Positions 16,025 to 26,303 are shown, numbered from the stretch's first letter. The stretch: 64,000 bases of DNA from Pseudonocardia nematodicida (GCF_040105385.1 NZ_JBEDNQ010000010.1:268397-332396), one strand, 5' to 3'. The notes: generated by a model not told the origin, from the sequence alone. Program-made: numbers and translations.

Positions 16025-17491
16025 TCAGCTCAGTGCGAACCAGGTGGTCTTGAGCTCGGTGTACTGCTCGAAGGCGTCGAGGCCCTTGTCGTGCCCGCCG
16101 AACCCGGAGGTCTTGAACCCCCCGAACGGGGTCGTGATGTCGCCCTCGCTGTAGCAGTTCACCGAGACCGTCCCGGCCTGCAGGGCGCGGGCGACGCGGT
16201 GTGCGGCGTTGAGGTCGTCGGTGAACACCGACGCGGCCAGTCCGTACTCCGAGTCGTTGGCGATCTCGACCGCCTCGGACTCGGTGTCGAAGGCGATCAC
16301 CGACAGCACCGGGCCGAAGATCTCCTCCCGGGCGATCGCCATGTCCGGTGTGACGTCGGTGAACACGGTGGGCTCGACGAACCAGCCACCGCTCTCCTCG
16401 CGGACCCGGTTGCCGCCGATAGCGACCGTGGCGCCGGCGGCGCGGCCCGACTCGATGTAGCCGAGCACCTTGTCCAGGTGGGCCGCCTCGATCAGGGCGC
16501 CGGTCCTGGTGTCGGGGTCCTGCGGGTCACCGACGGTCCAGGTCGCGGTGCGGGCCACGAGTTCGGAGACCAGCTCGTCGCGCAAGCTGCGGTGCACGAG
16601 GATCCGCGAGCCGCAGGTGCAGTTCTCCCCCATGTTCCAGAACGCCGCGCCCGTCAGTTCCTCGGCGATCGCCGCGAGCTTGTGGCTCTGGTCGGCGAGC
16701 ACGAGCTGGGGGCTCTTGCCCCCGCACTCCAGGACGACCTTCTTCAGGTTGCTGTCCGCGGCGTAGCGCAGGAAGTGCCGGCCGACCTCGGTCGACCCGG
16801 TGAAGGTGACCACGTCGACGTCCGGGTGCAGGCCGAGGGCCTTGCCCGCGACGTGGCCGAGGCCGGGCACCACGTTGAACACTCCGGCCGGCAGTCCGGC
16901 CTCGACGGCCAGCTGGGCCGTGCGCAGGGTGGAGAACGGGGACAGCTCGGCGGGCTTGACCACCACCGAGTTTCCCGCCGCGAGCGCGGGGCCGATCTTC
17001 CACGACAGGGTCGCCATCGGGAAGTTCCAGGGAAGCACCCCCGCGACGACGCCGATCGGCTCGCGCGTGATCAAGGCCAGGTTCTGGGGGCCGGTGGGCG
17101 AGATGCGCCCGAAGACCTTGTCGATGCTCTCGGCGTACCAGCGGATCGTGCCGATCGCGTCGGGCAGGTCGAGGGTACGGGTGTCGGTGATGGGCTTGCC
17201 CGCGTCGATCGAGTCCAGCATCGCCAGCTCGTCGATGTGCTCGTCGAGCAGGTCCGCGAACCGCAGTAGCACCTCCTTGCGCTCCGCCGGGGTCGCGCGG
17301 CTCCACACTCCGCTGTCGAACGCCGCCCGAGCCGAGGCGACCGCGGCATCGACGTCGGCCTGCCCGCACGCGGCGACCGAGGCGATCACCGCACCGGTGG
17401 CCGGGTTGACCGAGTCGAAGGTCTCGCCGGAGATCGGGCCGGCCTCCTTGCCGTCGATGATCGGGCGGGTGATGAACGTCGGGTCGGACAC
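16025..17491 (-). CDS. NAD-dependent aldehyde dehydrogenase (PuuC/betaine-aldehyde type)
   Basis: This is a 488-residue aldehyde dehydrogenase with LPWNFPMATLSWKIGPALAA, VVKPAELSP, VTFTGSTEVGRHFL, general base in LECGGKSPQLVLA, and nucleophile Cys in GENCTCGSRILVH. The C-terminal signature is TPFGGFKTSGFGGHDKGLDA. It looks closest to gamma-glutamyl-aminobutyraldehyde/aminoaldehyde dehydrogenases. The GTG at 17491 is preferred because AGGAG precedes it closely and a longer frame would collide with the upstream racemase gene. It lies second in the operon behind the racemase. Confidence 0.82.
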   Translation of the reverse strand: MSDPTFITRPIIDGKEAGPISGETFDSVNPATGAVIASVAACGQADVDAAVASARAAFDSGVWSRATPAERKEVLLRFADLLDEHIDELAMLDSIDAGKPITDTRTLDLPDAIGTIRWYAESIDKVFGRISPTGPQNLALITREPIGVVAGVLPWNFPMATLSWKIGPALAAGNSVVVKPAELSPFSTLRTAQLAVEAGLPAGVFNVVPGLGHVAGKALGLHPDVDVVTFTGSTEVGRHFLRYAADSNLKKVVLECGGKSPQLVLADQSHKLAAIAEELTGAAFWNMGENCTCGSRILVHRSLRDELVSELVARTATWTVGDPQDPDTRTGALIEAAHLDKVLGYIESGRAAGATVAIGGNRVREESGGWFVEPTVFTDVTPDMAIAREEIFGPVLSVIAFDTESEAVEIANDSEYGLAASVFTDDLNAAHRVARALQAGTVSVNCYSEGDITTPFGGFKTSGFGGHDKGLDAFEQYTELKTTWFALS

Positions 17492-17519
17492 GGTGCTCCT
17501 GTCGTTTCTGGGGTGTCGG

Positions 17520-18575
17520 TCAGATGGGGGCGAAGCCGTCGCGGAGGACGTCGAACGGATCGGCGACGACACGGGAGAACCCGGTGACGTGTGCGCTGCC
17601 GGTCACCACGGGTGTGACGACGAGCCGGCCGTCGCCGTGGCGCGATCGCCCCGCGCGGGCCTCGAACCGGCTGTCGATGATGCTGCGGGTGACGAGCACG
17701 TCTTCGGCGCCGATCTCGCCGCGTGCGAGCCGTAGCGCCAGCAGTGCGCTGGTTCCGGTGCCGCACGGCGACCGGTCGATCTCGCCGGGCGGCGCGACGA
17801 CCACGACCCGGCAGGCGGGCCCGTCGGCGGTGTCGAGACGCTCGTAGAACAGGACCTGGTAGACCTCGAGGACCTCGCCGGTGACCGGGTCGCGCGGCGG
17901 ACGGTCGGCCAGCGACCGTGCCAGTTCCCGGGCGAGTCCGACGATGTCCAGTGCGGACTCGGGCCGCAGCGCCACACCGAGCTCCGCCGCATCGACCGCC
18001 GCGTAGTGATCGCCGCCCCAGCTCAGATCCACCCGGACCTGCCTACCGCCGAGCTCCTGACGCCAACCGTCCACGAACCAGGCGTCGACGTTGGTCAGCT
18101 CGACGACGCTCGCCTTCCCGCCGGCGCGGGTGACCGCGGTGCGCACGACACCGGCCGGGGTCCTGATCGCCAGCTCGCGCCGGTTCCCGGTGACCGTGCC
18201 CGGGACCAGTCCGGTCTCGTCCACGGCCACCGCGAGCCCGATCATGCAGTGACCACACATCGGCGGGTACGACCCGGGCTCCAGGATCACCGCGCCGAGG
18301 TCGTGGTCGGGACCGGTGCTCGGTACCGGGACCACGGCGCAGGTCAGCCCCCCGCCGCGCGGCTCGTGCACCAGACGGCGCCGGACCCAGTCCGCAGAGC
18401 TCCTCAGCCAGGCCCGGACGTCCGCGACCTCCCGGACACCGTCGGGCGGCACGAGGCCCCCGACGACGATGCGGGTGGGGTTACCGGCGGTGTGGGTGTC
18501 CACGACGTCGAGCGCGGCGCCGGTCCGTGTCGACAGCCAGTCCGCGCCCAGGACCGCGAGGTCGACCTGGTTCAT
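17520..18575 (-). CDS. Proline racemase family: probable 4-hydroxyproline 2-epimerase (Cys/Cys type)
   Basis: This is a 351-residue PLP-independent racemase/epimerase. Both catalytic cysteines are present, the first in PPMCGHCMIGLA and the second in DRSPCGTGTSALLAL. VVDTHTAGNPTRIVVGG at the N-terminus and SIIDSRFEARAG near the end are family features. The Cys/Cys pair is the state known for proline racemase and trans-4-hydroxy-L-proline epimerase; nearby DapA-family and ALDH genes favour the epimerase. It is the first gene of a five-gene unit and follows a strong palindrome at 18597-18618. Confidence 0.83.
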   Translation of the reverse strand: MNQVDLAVLGADWLSTRTGAALDVVDTHTAGNPTRIVVGGLVPPDGVREVADVRAWLRSSADWVRRRLVHEPRGGGLTCAVVPVPSTGPDHDLGAVILEPGSYPPMCGHCMIGLAVAVDETGLVPGTVTGNRRELAIRTPAGVVRTAVTRAGGKASVVELTNVDAWFVDGWRQELGGRQVRVDLSWGGDHYAAVDAAELGVALRPESALDIVGLARELARSLADRPPRDPVTGEVLEVYQVLFYERLDTADGPACRVVVVAPPGEIDRSPCGTGTSALLALRLARGEIGAEDVLVTRSIIDSRFEARAGRSRHGDGRLVVTPVVTGSAHVTGFSRVVADPFDVLRDGFAPI

Positions 18576-18596
18576 CGGATCTCCTACGTAATCGGT

Positions 18597-18618
18597 AGCG
18601 GGTAAAATACTACCCGCT
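18597..18618. promoter_or_regulatory. Palindromic operator (site B) upstream of the racemase-ALDH-DapA operon
   Basis: AGCGGGTA and TACCCGCT form perfect 8-bp arms around AAATAC, centred about 32 bases before the start at 18575. The core GGTAAAATACTACC is the most symmetrical member of a motif also found near 11965, 22555, 22687 and 26304. It is probably bound by one or both paralogous GntR proteins of this island. Confidence 0.68.
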
Positions 18619-18659
18619 GACCTGCGTGCGGAACAGCCCGGTGTGACGTGTCCCCGCCC

Positions 18660-19592
18660 CTACTGCTCCTCGTAGACCGGCGGAGTGTCACCTGCGCGGT
18701 AGATCGCGGGGTCGTCGATCACCCCGTAGTCGGTCCCCCACTTCTGGTGGATCGCCTCGTACGTCCCGTTCGCGATCAGGGACTCGTACGCCGCCTGGAT
18801 CGCCTCGGGCAGCCCCTCGACGTCGGGCGCGCGACTCACGGCCGTGGCCGTGGGGCCGCCGCTCACCTGCCCGGAGCTGGTGACCGGCACGCCGTCCTGC
18901 TCGAGTACGACGCCGACCTCGCGCCCGGTCAGCACCGCGTCGACCCGGTCGCTGGTCAGGGCGAGCACGGCGTCGTTCATCGCGGGGAAGGTCTGGACCT
19001 CGGGGGCCGGCTGTCCGGCCTCGGTACAGACCTCGGCGCCGCGTTCCATGGCGGGTACGCCGGACGAGCCGGTCAGGATCGCGATGCGCTGTCCGCAGGT
19101 GTCGGGCAGTCCGTCCGGACGGTAGTCGCTGGTGTCGGCGACGATGAACGCGTCGGAGTTGCTCCACTCGGTCACGAAGTCGGCGACCTCGAGGCGGTCG
19201 GGGCGGACGAAGAACTCGCCCATCCCGATGTCGTAGCGCCCGGCCTGCAGCCCGGTGAGGATCGAGCCGAAGTCGACCGCGTTGACCTCGATCCGCAGGC
19301 CCATCGTCTCGGCGACCGCCGTGGACATGTCCGGGATCATCCCGGTCTGGGTACCGGCGTCGTTGAAGGAGAAGGGCTTGTAGTTGTTCATCGTCGCGAC
19401 GCGCAGCACGCCCCGCTCGCGGACGGCCTCGGGCAGGAGGGCCTGCACCTGTGGGTCGGCGGCCACGGCGGGGACGGACGACGGGCCGTCACCCGGGCCC
19501 TCGGCGCCGCCGCCACCACATCCCGCGGCGAGAGCCGCGACGGAGACGGCCGCGGCCACCATCCGTACGAACGCGTTCCGGCGTCTGGTCAT
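18660..19592 (-). CDS. Amino acid-type ABC transporter substrate-binding lipoprotein (SBP family 3)
   Basis: This is a 310-residue binding protein. It has a signal peptide with lipobox LAAGC, then Gly-rich and acidic linkers, and the bacterial extracellular solute-binding family 3 fold (RGVLRVATMNNYKPFSFND, ADFVTEW, GQRIAILTGSSG, RVDAVLTGRE). It is related to the binding protein at 22796-23707 but is encoded in a separate, divergent operon with the FAD protein and a racemase, overlapping the FAD gene stop by 4 bases. It probably feeds the permease and ATPase at 23766-25477 with a second substrate. Confidence 0.84.
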   Translation of the reverse strand: MTRRRNAFVRMVAAAVSVAALAAGCGGGGAEGPGDGPSSVPAVAADPQVQALLPEAVRERGVLRVATMNNYKPFSFNDAGTQTGMIPDMSTAVAETMGLRIEVNAVDFGSILTGLQAGRYDIGMGEFFVRPDRLEVADFVTEWSNSDAFIVADTSDYRPDGLPDTCGQRIAILTGSSGVPAMERGAEVCTEAGQPAPEVQTFPAMNDAVLALTSDRVDAVLTGREVGVVLEQDGVPVTSSGQVSGGPTATAVSRAPDVEGLPEAIQAAYESLIANGTYEAIHQKWGTDYGVIDDPAIYRAGDTPPVYEEQ

Positions 19593-21484
19593 GACATCTC
19601 CTCGGTCGGTTGCAGCAGAGCGCGCGCCAGTGCGTCGTTCTGCCGGAAGTAGCCGGCGTTCTGCCGTGGTCGGGGGAAGGCGTGTGCCCAGCCGGCACCG
19701 ATCACCCAGGGGCCGACGGCCCAGCGGGCGGGATGCGGTCCGGTGGGCCCGAGCAGTCGCCCTTGGTCGTCGACCAGGATGCGGCCGCTGCCGATGCCGC
19801 CGATGCGGTCGCTGACCTCGTCGCGGGCGCCGAGCGCGCGCAGCAGCGGATCGACGGTTCGGCCGATGTCGGCCGGGGGCAGCCGGGCGTCGATGAGGCA
19901 GCGGGCGGTGATGTCTCGGTCGGAGGTGGTCGTGCGGGCCCGGAAGAGTCCGGCGTCGGCGTCCGCGGTGACCCGCAGGCCACCGCCGAGGAATCGGACG
20001 ACGCCCGCGTCGGCCATCGCGGCCAGCTGGGCGAGCCGTTCGGGCGGTGGGCCGCTGGTGACGTGGCTGAACAGGCCGTGCAGCCAGCCGTCGATGTCCT
20101 TGACGATCGACTCGGGTGAGAGCAGACGTGCCCGCAGCAGCTGGCCGAAGACGTCGTAGACGGAGAAGAAGGCCGCCGCGACGGCTGAGTCGACGCTACA
20201 CAGGGGGTCGTCGATGCGGGAGAGGTGCCTACGCACGAAGCCGGTGACGTGCCGGTGGGTGTCCTGCGGTCCCACCGTCCGCGCCCCGGCCCCGGCCGGG
20301 TCGGTCTCGGCCAGGGGGTCGATGAGCGCCGACATCGAGAAGCGGTCGCGGGGGTCGGGGATCGACCGCTCGATCAGCGCGTCGAAGGCCGCGTCGCCGT
20401 ACTCGAGCGCGGACAACGCGGCCAGGAACTCCGGCCATCCGACGGCGACCCGCTGCGGGTGGGCGTGGAAGAGCTCGTGGGCGTGCGCGTACACGATCTC
20501 CTTGCAGGCCATCGGCCAGAGCTCGCCGGTGAAATCTGCCGTATGCGGGTCCGGACAGCGCTCCACGACGGCCGCGACGTCGAAGAAGTACGGCAGCGGC
20601 GGCCGGTCGGCCAGGAGCGGATGGGTGAGCTTGGGGTGGTAGGGCACGCCGCGCCGCGACCCGACGTGCAATACCGGTTCGCGCCCGGACGGGCGGTAGC
20701 GCAGCGCGCCGTCGTCGTCATGGTCGAACACCCCGCCACGGGACTCCCCCAGCAGGACCATCCAGTCGATGAACGCGAGCCCGAGCCCGCTGACGATCAC
20801 GTGCTCGCCCTCGGGGACGCGCTCGGCGTCGCAGTCCGCGGTGTAGGCGGGCGGCATGTACACCAGGTCGTGGTCCGCCGCGAAGCTCAGGTACGCCGTC
20901 TCTCGACCGTCGAACTCGTCGTCGAGATGGCCCTGCGCCAGCACGACCCGGTCGGCCCGCACCGACCCTCCCGACGCGGTGCGCACGAGCTGCGGCGGGG
21001 TCCCGGCGGACGGGTCGTCGACGATGTCGACCACGGTGTCACGGTGGACGACGACGCCGATCCGTTCCGGTGCGGTGTCCACGATGTGCCGGAACGCCCA
21101 GGCCAGGTACTCGCTCTGCAAACCGCGGGACACGAAGGTGTCCCCCGTCGCCGCGGCGGCCTCGGCGCCGATCTCCGGGTCGACCGCCAGCACGTGGCGG
21201 TTCCGGTCGACCCATTCGGCCAGTGTCGGCCCGCCGCGCAACCGTCCGGAGATCTCGCAGCTCTCGTCGGCGAACACTGTCACCCGGGCCGCGGGCACGT
21301 TCATCCACAGCAGGGACGGCTGGTCCCGCCGCCACACCCGCCCGCCGCCGATCGGGAACGGGTCGAAGACGTGGACCTCGATACGGCCGTCCCCGGGCAA
21401 CACATCGGCGTTCGCGCAGAGACTGTCGAGGACACCCAGGAACCGGGGGCCCCCACCGACGACGGCGATGACGAGATCACTCAC
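19589..21484 (-). CDS. Large FAD/NAD(P)-binding protein (NAD_binding_9 type)
   Basis: This is a 631-residue flavoprotein. The N-terminal dinucleotide motif is VIAVVGGGPRFLGVLDSL, with the family hallmark PFPIGGGRVWRRDQPSLLWMN near residue 45. Further nucleotide-binding elements are RVVLAQGHLD and EHVIVSGLGLAFIDW, and the C-terminal segment is NAGYFRQNDALARALL. This FAD-NAD(P)-binding family has few characterised members. It lies between a racemase-family gene and a binding-protein gene with 4-base overlaps on both sides, so it almost certainly acts on the same imported compound. A role as the D-imino-acid dehydrogenase missing from the island is a hypothesis. Confidence 0.75.
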   Translation of the reverse strand: MSDLVIAVVGGGPRFLGVLDSLCANADVLPGDGRIEVHVFDPFPIGGGRVWRRDQPSLLWMNVPAARVTVFADESCEISGRLRGGPTLAEWVDRNRHVLAVDPEIGAEAAAATGDTFVSRGLQSEYLAWAFRHIVDTAPERIGVVVHRDTVVDIVDDPSAGTPPQLVRTASGGSVRADRVVLAQGHLDDEFDGRETAYLSFAADHDLVYMPPAYTADCDAERVPEGEHVIVSGLGLAFIDWMVLLGESRGGVFDHDDDGALRYRPSGREPVLHVGSRRGVPYHPKLTHPLLADRPPLPYFFDVAAVVERCPDPHTADFTGELWPMACKEIVYAHAHELFHAHPQRVAVGWPEFLAALSALEYGDAAFDALIERSIPDPRDRFSMSALIDPLAETDPAGAGARTVGPQDTHRHVTGFVRRHLSRIDDPLCSVDSAVAAAFFSVYDVFGQLLRARLLSPESIVKDIDGWLHGLFSHVTSGPPPERLAQLAAMADAGVVRFLGGGLRVTADADAGLFRARTTTSDRDITARCLIDARLPPADIGRTVDPLLRALGARDEVSDRIGGIGSGRILVDDQGRLLGPTGPHPARWAVGPWVIGAGWAHAFPRPRQNAGYFRQNDALARALLQPTEEMS

Positions 21485-22527
21485 CGGGCCACCACCGCGC
21501 GCCGGTGTGCGTCGGCGGCGTAGCCGACGCCGAAGCCGCGGGGGTAGGGGTCGTCGGGGTCGAGGTGGAAGGTGGTGGTGGCGGTGATGAAGGCGCGTCC
21601 GGTGATGGTGGGGACGACGGCGGTGGTGCCGGCGAGGTCGAGGGTGCGGGTGAGGCGTCCGGTGAAGCGGGTGCCGATGATGGATTCCTGGACGTAGTCC
21701 TCGCCGAGTTGTTGTTGTCCGCGGGCGTGGCGTTGGGCCATGCGGGCGGAGGTGCCGGTGCCGCCCGGTGAGCGGTCGATCCCGGCCTCACCGAAGAAGA
21801 CCAGGACGCGGTGCGCGTCCGCGCTCCCGAAGGCGTCGTCGGTGATCAGGACGTCCGGGATCTCCTCGGGCTCGCCGCGCTCGGGGTGGCGCGCTTCGAT
21901 GGCGGCGTTCGCGGCGTCCCGGACCAGGCGCCCGACCTCGGCCAGCCGGTCGGCGTGCTCGGGAACCACGGCCAGGCCGAACACCGAGGCCGGGACGATC
22001 GCGTAGAAGTTGCCGCCGTAGGCGACATCCACCGACACGGTCCCGTGCCCCGGCACCTCGATCTCGACGTCGCGGGCGTACAGGAACGACGGGACGTTCT
22101 CGATCGTCACGCCCTGCACCGCGCCGTCGGAGACCGCCACCTGCGCGACCACCAGGCCGGCCGGTGAATCGAAGGTGACCGTCGTGATCGGCTCGACGAC
22201 CGGCACCATGCCGGTCTCGACGACCGCTGTCGCCGCGCCGATCGTCCCCGCACCGCACATCGTGAGCCAGCCGCCGGTCTCGATGAAGACGATGCCGACG
22301 TCGGCCCGCGGGTCACAGGGCGGCAGCAGGAGGCTGCCGGACATCGTGGCGTGACCGCGGGGCTCGTACATGAGCAGCTTGCGGAGGTCGTCGTGGTCCC
22401 GCCGCAACGCGAGCCGCTGCGCGGCGATCGTGGAGCCGGCCACCCGGGGCGCCCCGGCGACGACGACCCGGGCCGCGGCGCCTGCGCTGTGGCAGTCCAC
22501 CACGGAGAAGCTTCGTACCGATCGCAC
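21481..22527 (-). CDS. Proline racemase-family protein with Cys/Gly active site
   Basis: This is a 348-residue member of the proline racemase family. The first catalytic Cys is kept in WLTMCGAGTIGAAT, but the usual His/Asn two residues on is Ala, and the second catalytic position reads DRSPGGTGTSAR, with Gly in place of Cys or Thr. Known subtypes have Cys/Cys, Ser/Cys or Cys/Thr, so ordinary racemisation is unlikely and a dehydratase-like or other reaction is possible. The GTG at 22527 follows AGGAG. Its last ~280 bases are almost identical to the paralogue at 27475-28515. It heads the operon with the FAD protein and binding protein. Confidence 0.8.
   Translation of the reverse strand: MRSVRSFSVVDCHSAGAAARVVVAGAPRVAGSTIAAQRLALRRDHDDLRKLLMYEPRGHATMSGSLLLPPCDPRADVGIVFIETGGWLTMCGAGTIGAATAVVETGMVPVVEPITTVTFDSPAGLVVAQVAVSDGAVQGVTIENVPSFLYARDVEIEVPGHGTVSVDVAYGGNFYAIVPASVFGLAVVPEHADRLAEVGRLVRDAANAAIEARHPERGEPEEIPDVLITDDAFGSADAHRVLVFFGEAGIDRSPGGTGTSARMAQRHARGQQQLGEDYVQESIIGTRFTGRLTRTLDLAGTTAVVPTITGRAFITATTTFHLDPDDPYPRGFGVGYAADAHRRAVVAR
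21500..21785. repeat. Left arm of a long inverted repeat (3' end of racemase paralogue)
   Basis: The 3' ~280 bases of the racemase gene on the minus strand are nearly identical to bases 28220-28503 on the plus strand; I see only scattered substitutions. Such sharp nucleotide identity, stronger than in the rest of the two genes, suggests recent gene conversion. The arms could support inversion of the 6.4 kb between them. Confidence 0.75.
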
Positions 22528-22554
22528 CGTCCACGCTCCTTCCAGCCCAGTGGT

Positions 22555-22570
22555 CGGTAGAATATTACAC
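22555..22570. promoter_or_regulatory. Operator-like site C upstream of the Cys/Gly racemase operon
   Basis: CGGTAGAATATTACAC lies 28 bases before the GTG at 22527. It carries the same GTARAATnTTAC core as the palindrome at 18597-18618. The intergenic gap (22528-22795) is divergent and holds a second related site. Confidence 0.55.
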
Positions 22571-22659
22571 ATAACCGGCTGCGCGACAAGGAACGAACGG
22601 ATGAGGCCCGACCGGGCTCGGCAAGCCCATGAGCTGCATGTTTCGACTACGTGAAGTGC

Positions 22660-22701
22660 TTGACACTCGGTTTCGACGCGTAGCATCTTAAATTTTACCG
22701 G
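22660..22701 (+). promoter_or_regulatory. Promoter with operator-like site D for the amino acid ABC transporter
   Basis: A consensus -35 TTGACA at 22660-22665 is followed by TAGCAT at 22681-22686 (15-bp spacer, somewhat short). Immediately downstream at 22687-22701 the minus strand reads CCGGTAAAATTTAAG, sharing the GGTAAAAT half of the island motif. A bound regulator there would block transcription toward 22796. Confidence 0.5.
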
Positions 22702-22795
22702 TTACGGCTTACAGCTTGTGGCTCCTCGACGACCGGTGTAGACACGTCCCGCGGCGCCCCACTGCCGAGGTGCCCCACCCAGAACAGGTAGGACG

Positions 22796-23707
22796 ATGAT
22801 TCCCACGATCAGACGCGTGAGCATCGCTCTCACGACGACCGTGTTGGCGGTCGCCCTCGGCGCGTGCGGTGGCGGTGCGGACACCGCTGAGCCGGCAGCT
22901 CCCGCCCTCGCCGCAGATCCCTCTGTCGTCGCGCTCCTCCCGGCTCCGGTGAAGGAGCGCGGGACGCTGCGGGTGGCGGTCCCCGACACCGGCGCCCCGC
23001 TCGGCTATCAGGAGAACGGTGAGCTGCGCGGGATGGATCCGGCTCTCGGCGAGGCGGTGGCCCAGGTGATGGGTCTGCGCTACGAGCCGGAGATGGTCCC
23101 CTTCGCCTCCGCGATCCCAGGTTTGCAGGCCGACCGCTACGACATCGCCTACGGGCAGTTCTACGTGACCGCCGAACGCGTGCAGGTCGTCGACTTCGTG
23201 ACCGACTGGCGGGACTTCAGCAGCTTCATCGTGCCGTCGGGATCGCAGTTCCAGCCGCAGTCGCTGGCCGACGCGTGCGGGAGGAGCATCGGCGCGATGG
23301 ACGGTTCGGTCGAGCTGCAGTTCCTCAACGACGCGCAGGCCGACTGCACCTCGGCCGGACGGCCGCAGATCGCGATCAGTGCTTTCCCGTCGATCTCGGC
23401 CGGAGTCCTGGCGCTCGGAAGCGACCGGGTCGAGGGGGTGCTCACCGGTCGCGGTGCGGCCGAGAACGCCGTCGCGCAGGGGCAGCCCTTCGACATCGTG
23501 GGTGAGATCGGCGGTGGCCCGACCGCCACGGCGGTGGCGCGGACCGCGGACTCCGACCAGATGCTCGCCGCGGTGCAGAAGGCCTACGAGGTGCTGATCG
23601 CCGATGGCGCGTACCGGCAGATCCTCGACGCGAACAACACCGCCTACGGCGCGATCGACGACCCGACGGTCTACACCCGGGGCGCGTCGCTCCCCACCTA
23701 CCAGTGA
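22796..23707 (+). CDS. Amino acid-type ABC transporter substrate-binding lipoprotein
   Basis: This is a 303-residue family-3 binding protein. The signal peptide ends in lipobox LGAC. The mature part has RGTLRVAVPDTGAPLGYQEN, GLQADRYDIAYGQFYVTAER, DFVTDWRDFSSFIV, and the C-terminal YGAIDDPTVYTRG. Its paralogue at 18660-19592 shares the motifs VDF/ADFVT and GAIDDP/GVIDDP. An AGGTAGGA ribosome site precedes the ATG. It is the first gene of the transporter operon with permease and ATPase. Confidence 0.86.
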   Translation: MIPTIRRVSIALTTTVLAVALGACGGGADTAEPAAPALAADPSVVALLPAPVKERGTLRVAVPDTGAPLGYQENGELRGMDPALGEAVAQVMGLRYEPEMVPFASAIPGLQADRYDIAYGQFYVTAERVQVVDFVTDWRDFSSFIVPSGSQFQPQSLADACGRSIGAMDGSVELQFLNDAQADCTSAGRPQIAISAFPSISAGVLALGSDRVEGVLTGRGAAENAVAQGQPFDIVGEIGGGPTATAVARTADSDQMLAAVQKAYEVLIADGAYRQILDANNTAYGAIDDPTVYTRGASLPTYQ

Positions 23708-23765
23708 GCACCCGGCCGCGGCCGGCCCGGCGCCGGCGCGGAACCCGAGAGCGGAGAAGACACCG

Positions 23766-24691
23766 ATGACGACACAGATACCGACGGCGCAGCGTCCCGA
23801 TGCGGAGGTCGCCGCGCTGCAGGTGCAGAAACAGCGCCACTACGGCCGATGGCTCGGCGTCGTGGTCCTCGGTGTGCTCGCCGCGATGCTGGTGAACACC
23901 CTGCTCACCAACGAGCGGTTCCAGTGGGGTGTCGTCGCGGAGTACTTCACGACCACGACGATCCTGCAGGGCCTGGGCCGCACGCTGTGGCTCACCGCCG
24001 CCGCGATGGGGATCGGCATCGTGCTGGGCACGGTCCTTGCGATCATGCGACTGTCTCCGAACCCGGTGTTCTCCGCGTCGTCGGGAGCCTTCATCTGGTT
24101 CTTCCGCGGCACACCGCTGCTGGTCCAGCTGATCTTCTGGTTCAACCTGTCGGCGCTGTATCCGGAGTTGTCGCTGGGCATCCCCTTCGGCCCGGCGTTC
24201 GTGACCGGCAGCGCGAACGAGTTCATCACCGTCTACGTGGCCGCTCTGCTCGGGCTGGGACTCAACGAGGGCGCCTACATGGCCGAGATCGTCCGGGCCG
24301 GCATCAAGTCGGTGCCGACCGGCCAGCGCGAGGCCGCCGAGGCCCTCGGTATGAGCTCACGCCGGATCCTGTTCCGGATCGTGCTGCCGCAGGCGATGCG
24401 CGTGATCATCCCGCCGACCGGGAACCAGCTGATCGGCATGCTCAAGACCACCTCACTGGTCAGCGTGATCGCACTTCCCGACCTGCTGTACTCGGCGCAG
24501 ATGATCTACTCGACGAACTTCCAGACCATCCCGCTGCTCATCGTGGCCAGCATCTGGTACCTGATCGTCACGACGATCCTCTCCATCGGCCAGCACTTCG
24601 TGGAACGCCACTTCAGCCGGAGCGAGAACAAGCCCGTTCCCGCCCTGGCCGCAGTCCGGCGACTCCTGACCCCCCGACGAGAGGCGACGGC

Positions 24692-24695
<4 letters not shown>
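23766..24695 (+). CDS. Amino acid-type ABC transporter permease (HisM/GlnP family)
   Basis: This is a 309-residue permease with a long N-terminal cytoplasmic segment and at least five transmembrane helices. The polar amino acid permease motifs include GLGRTLWLTAAAMGIGIVLG, WFFRGTPLLVQLIFW, and the EAA loop GQREAAEALGMSSRRILFRI. As a single permease subunit it would act as a homodimer. Its stop overlaps the ATPase start (ATGA). Confidence 0.88.
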
Positions 24696-25477
<782 letters not shown>

Positions 25478-25498
25478 TCCGCGGGACTGGCGTGACTC

Positions 25499-25541
25499 CC
25501 GCCGCCTGCCGCGAGCCCGTACGGACCGCGGCAGGCGGCGG
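25499..25541. terminator. Bidirectional hairpin terminator
   Basis: The 15-bp arms CCGCCGCCTGCCGCG and its exact complement are separated by a 13-nt loop, between convergent stops at 25477 and 25543. It serves the transporter operon and the GntR gene. Confidence 0.8.
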
Positions 25542-25542
25542 T

Positions 25543-26205
25543 TCACAGCTCCGGCTCGTTCCAGTCGCCCTGGATGTGTTCCAAGTGCTGGAGCATCACC
25601 GACTCCGCGGTCTCGGCGTCCCCCGCGTGCAGCGCCTCGAGCAGGGTCTGATGTTCACGGGCGGAGTGCTCGAGCCGGCCGGTCGCCGAGAGCGCGCGGA
25701 CGCCGAACAGTCGCGTTCGGTCGCGCAGGTCGCCGACGATGTCCACCAGCCGCTGGTTGCCGAGCAGTCCGAGCAGTCCAAGGTGGAACTGCCGGTCGGC
25801 TTCGAGGTAGCGCACCATGTCGCCACTGACCGCACTCGCCACCGTGTCCTCGGCCAGCTCGCCGAACTCGTCGGCGAACCCGGTGCCGAGCCCGGCGAGC
25901 CGGCCCATGGCGGGCACCTCCAGGATGACGCGCAGCTCGTAGATCTCCTGGCGCTCCTTGTCCGACAGAGGGATCAGCCGGAACCCCCGGTTCCGCACGG
26001 CTTCCATGACGCCCTGGTTGACCAGCGTCAGCATCGCTTCGCGCACCGGACTGTTGGACACCCCGAGCTGAGCCGCGATCGTGCTGGCGGAGTAGATCTC
26101 GCCCGGAACGATCTCACCCGTCACGACCTGCTGCCGAATGACGCTCAGTGCCTGGTCGCGGAGGCTGAACCGGCGCAACGTGGTCGCACCTGCCGGGTTC
26201 GTCAC
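25543..26205 (-). CDS. GntR-family (FCD) transcriptional regulator, paralogue of 12009-12689
   Basis: This is a 220-residue FadR-type regulator. The winged HTH has GEIYSASTIAAQLGVSNSPV then REAMLTLVNQGVM, nearly the same recognition region as the regulator at 12009. The FCD domain carries DRQFHLGLLGLLGN, QRLVDIVGDLRDR and EHQTLLEALHAGD. The GTG at 26205 is preferred, with GGGGGA upstream; starting at 26310 would place the operator-like site at 26304 inside the coding region. It is divergent from the enolase-family gene at 26344 and probably controls it. Confidence 0.86.
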   Translation of the reverse strand: MTNPAGATTLRRFSLRDQALSVIRQQVVTGEIVPGEIYSASTIAAQLGVSNSPVREAMLTLVNQGVMEAVRNRGFRLIPLSDKERQEIYELRVILEVPAMGRLAGLGTGFADEFGELAEDTVASAVSGDMVRYLEADRQFHLGLLGLLGNQRLVDIVGDLRDRTRLFGVRALSATGRLEHSAREHQTLLEALHAGDAETAESVMLQHLEHIQGDWNEPEL

Positions 26206-26303
26206 GCTGTCCCCCTGATGTCGCAGCTCGCTGCGATTCGGAATGAGTACACCCTGGTCGGTCAGTGTCTCAGGGATCACTTGGCCACGCCATGCCGTCA
26301 CAT

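Noticed and set aside
15212..17269. 685-codon plus-strand open frame
   Set aside because: Shadow of the aldehyde dehydrogenase and DapA-family genes on the other strand.
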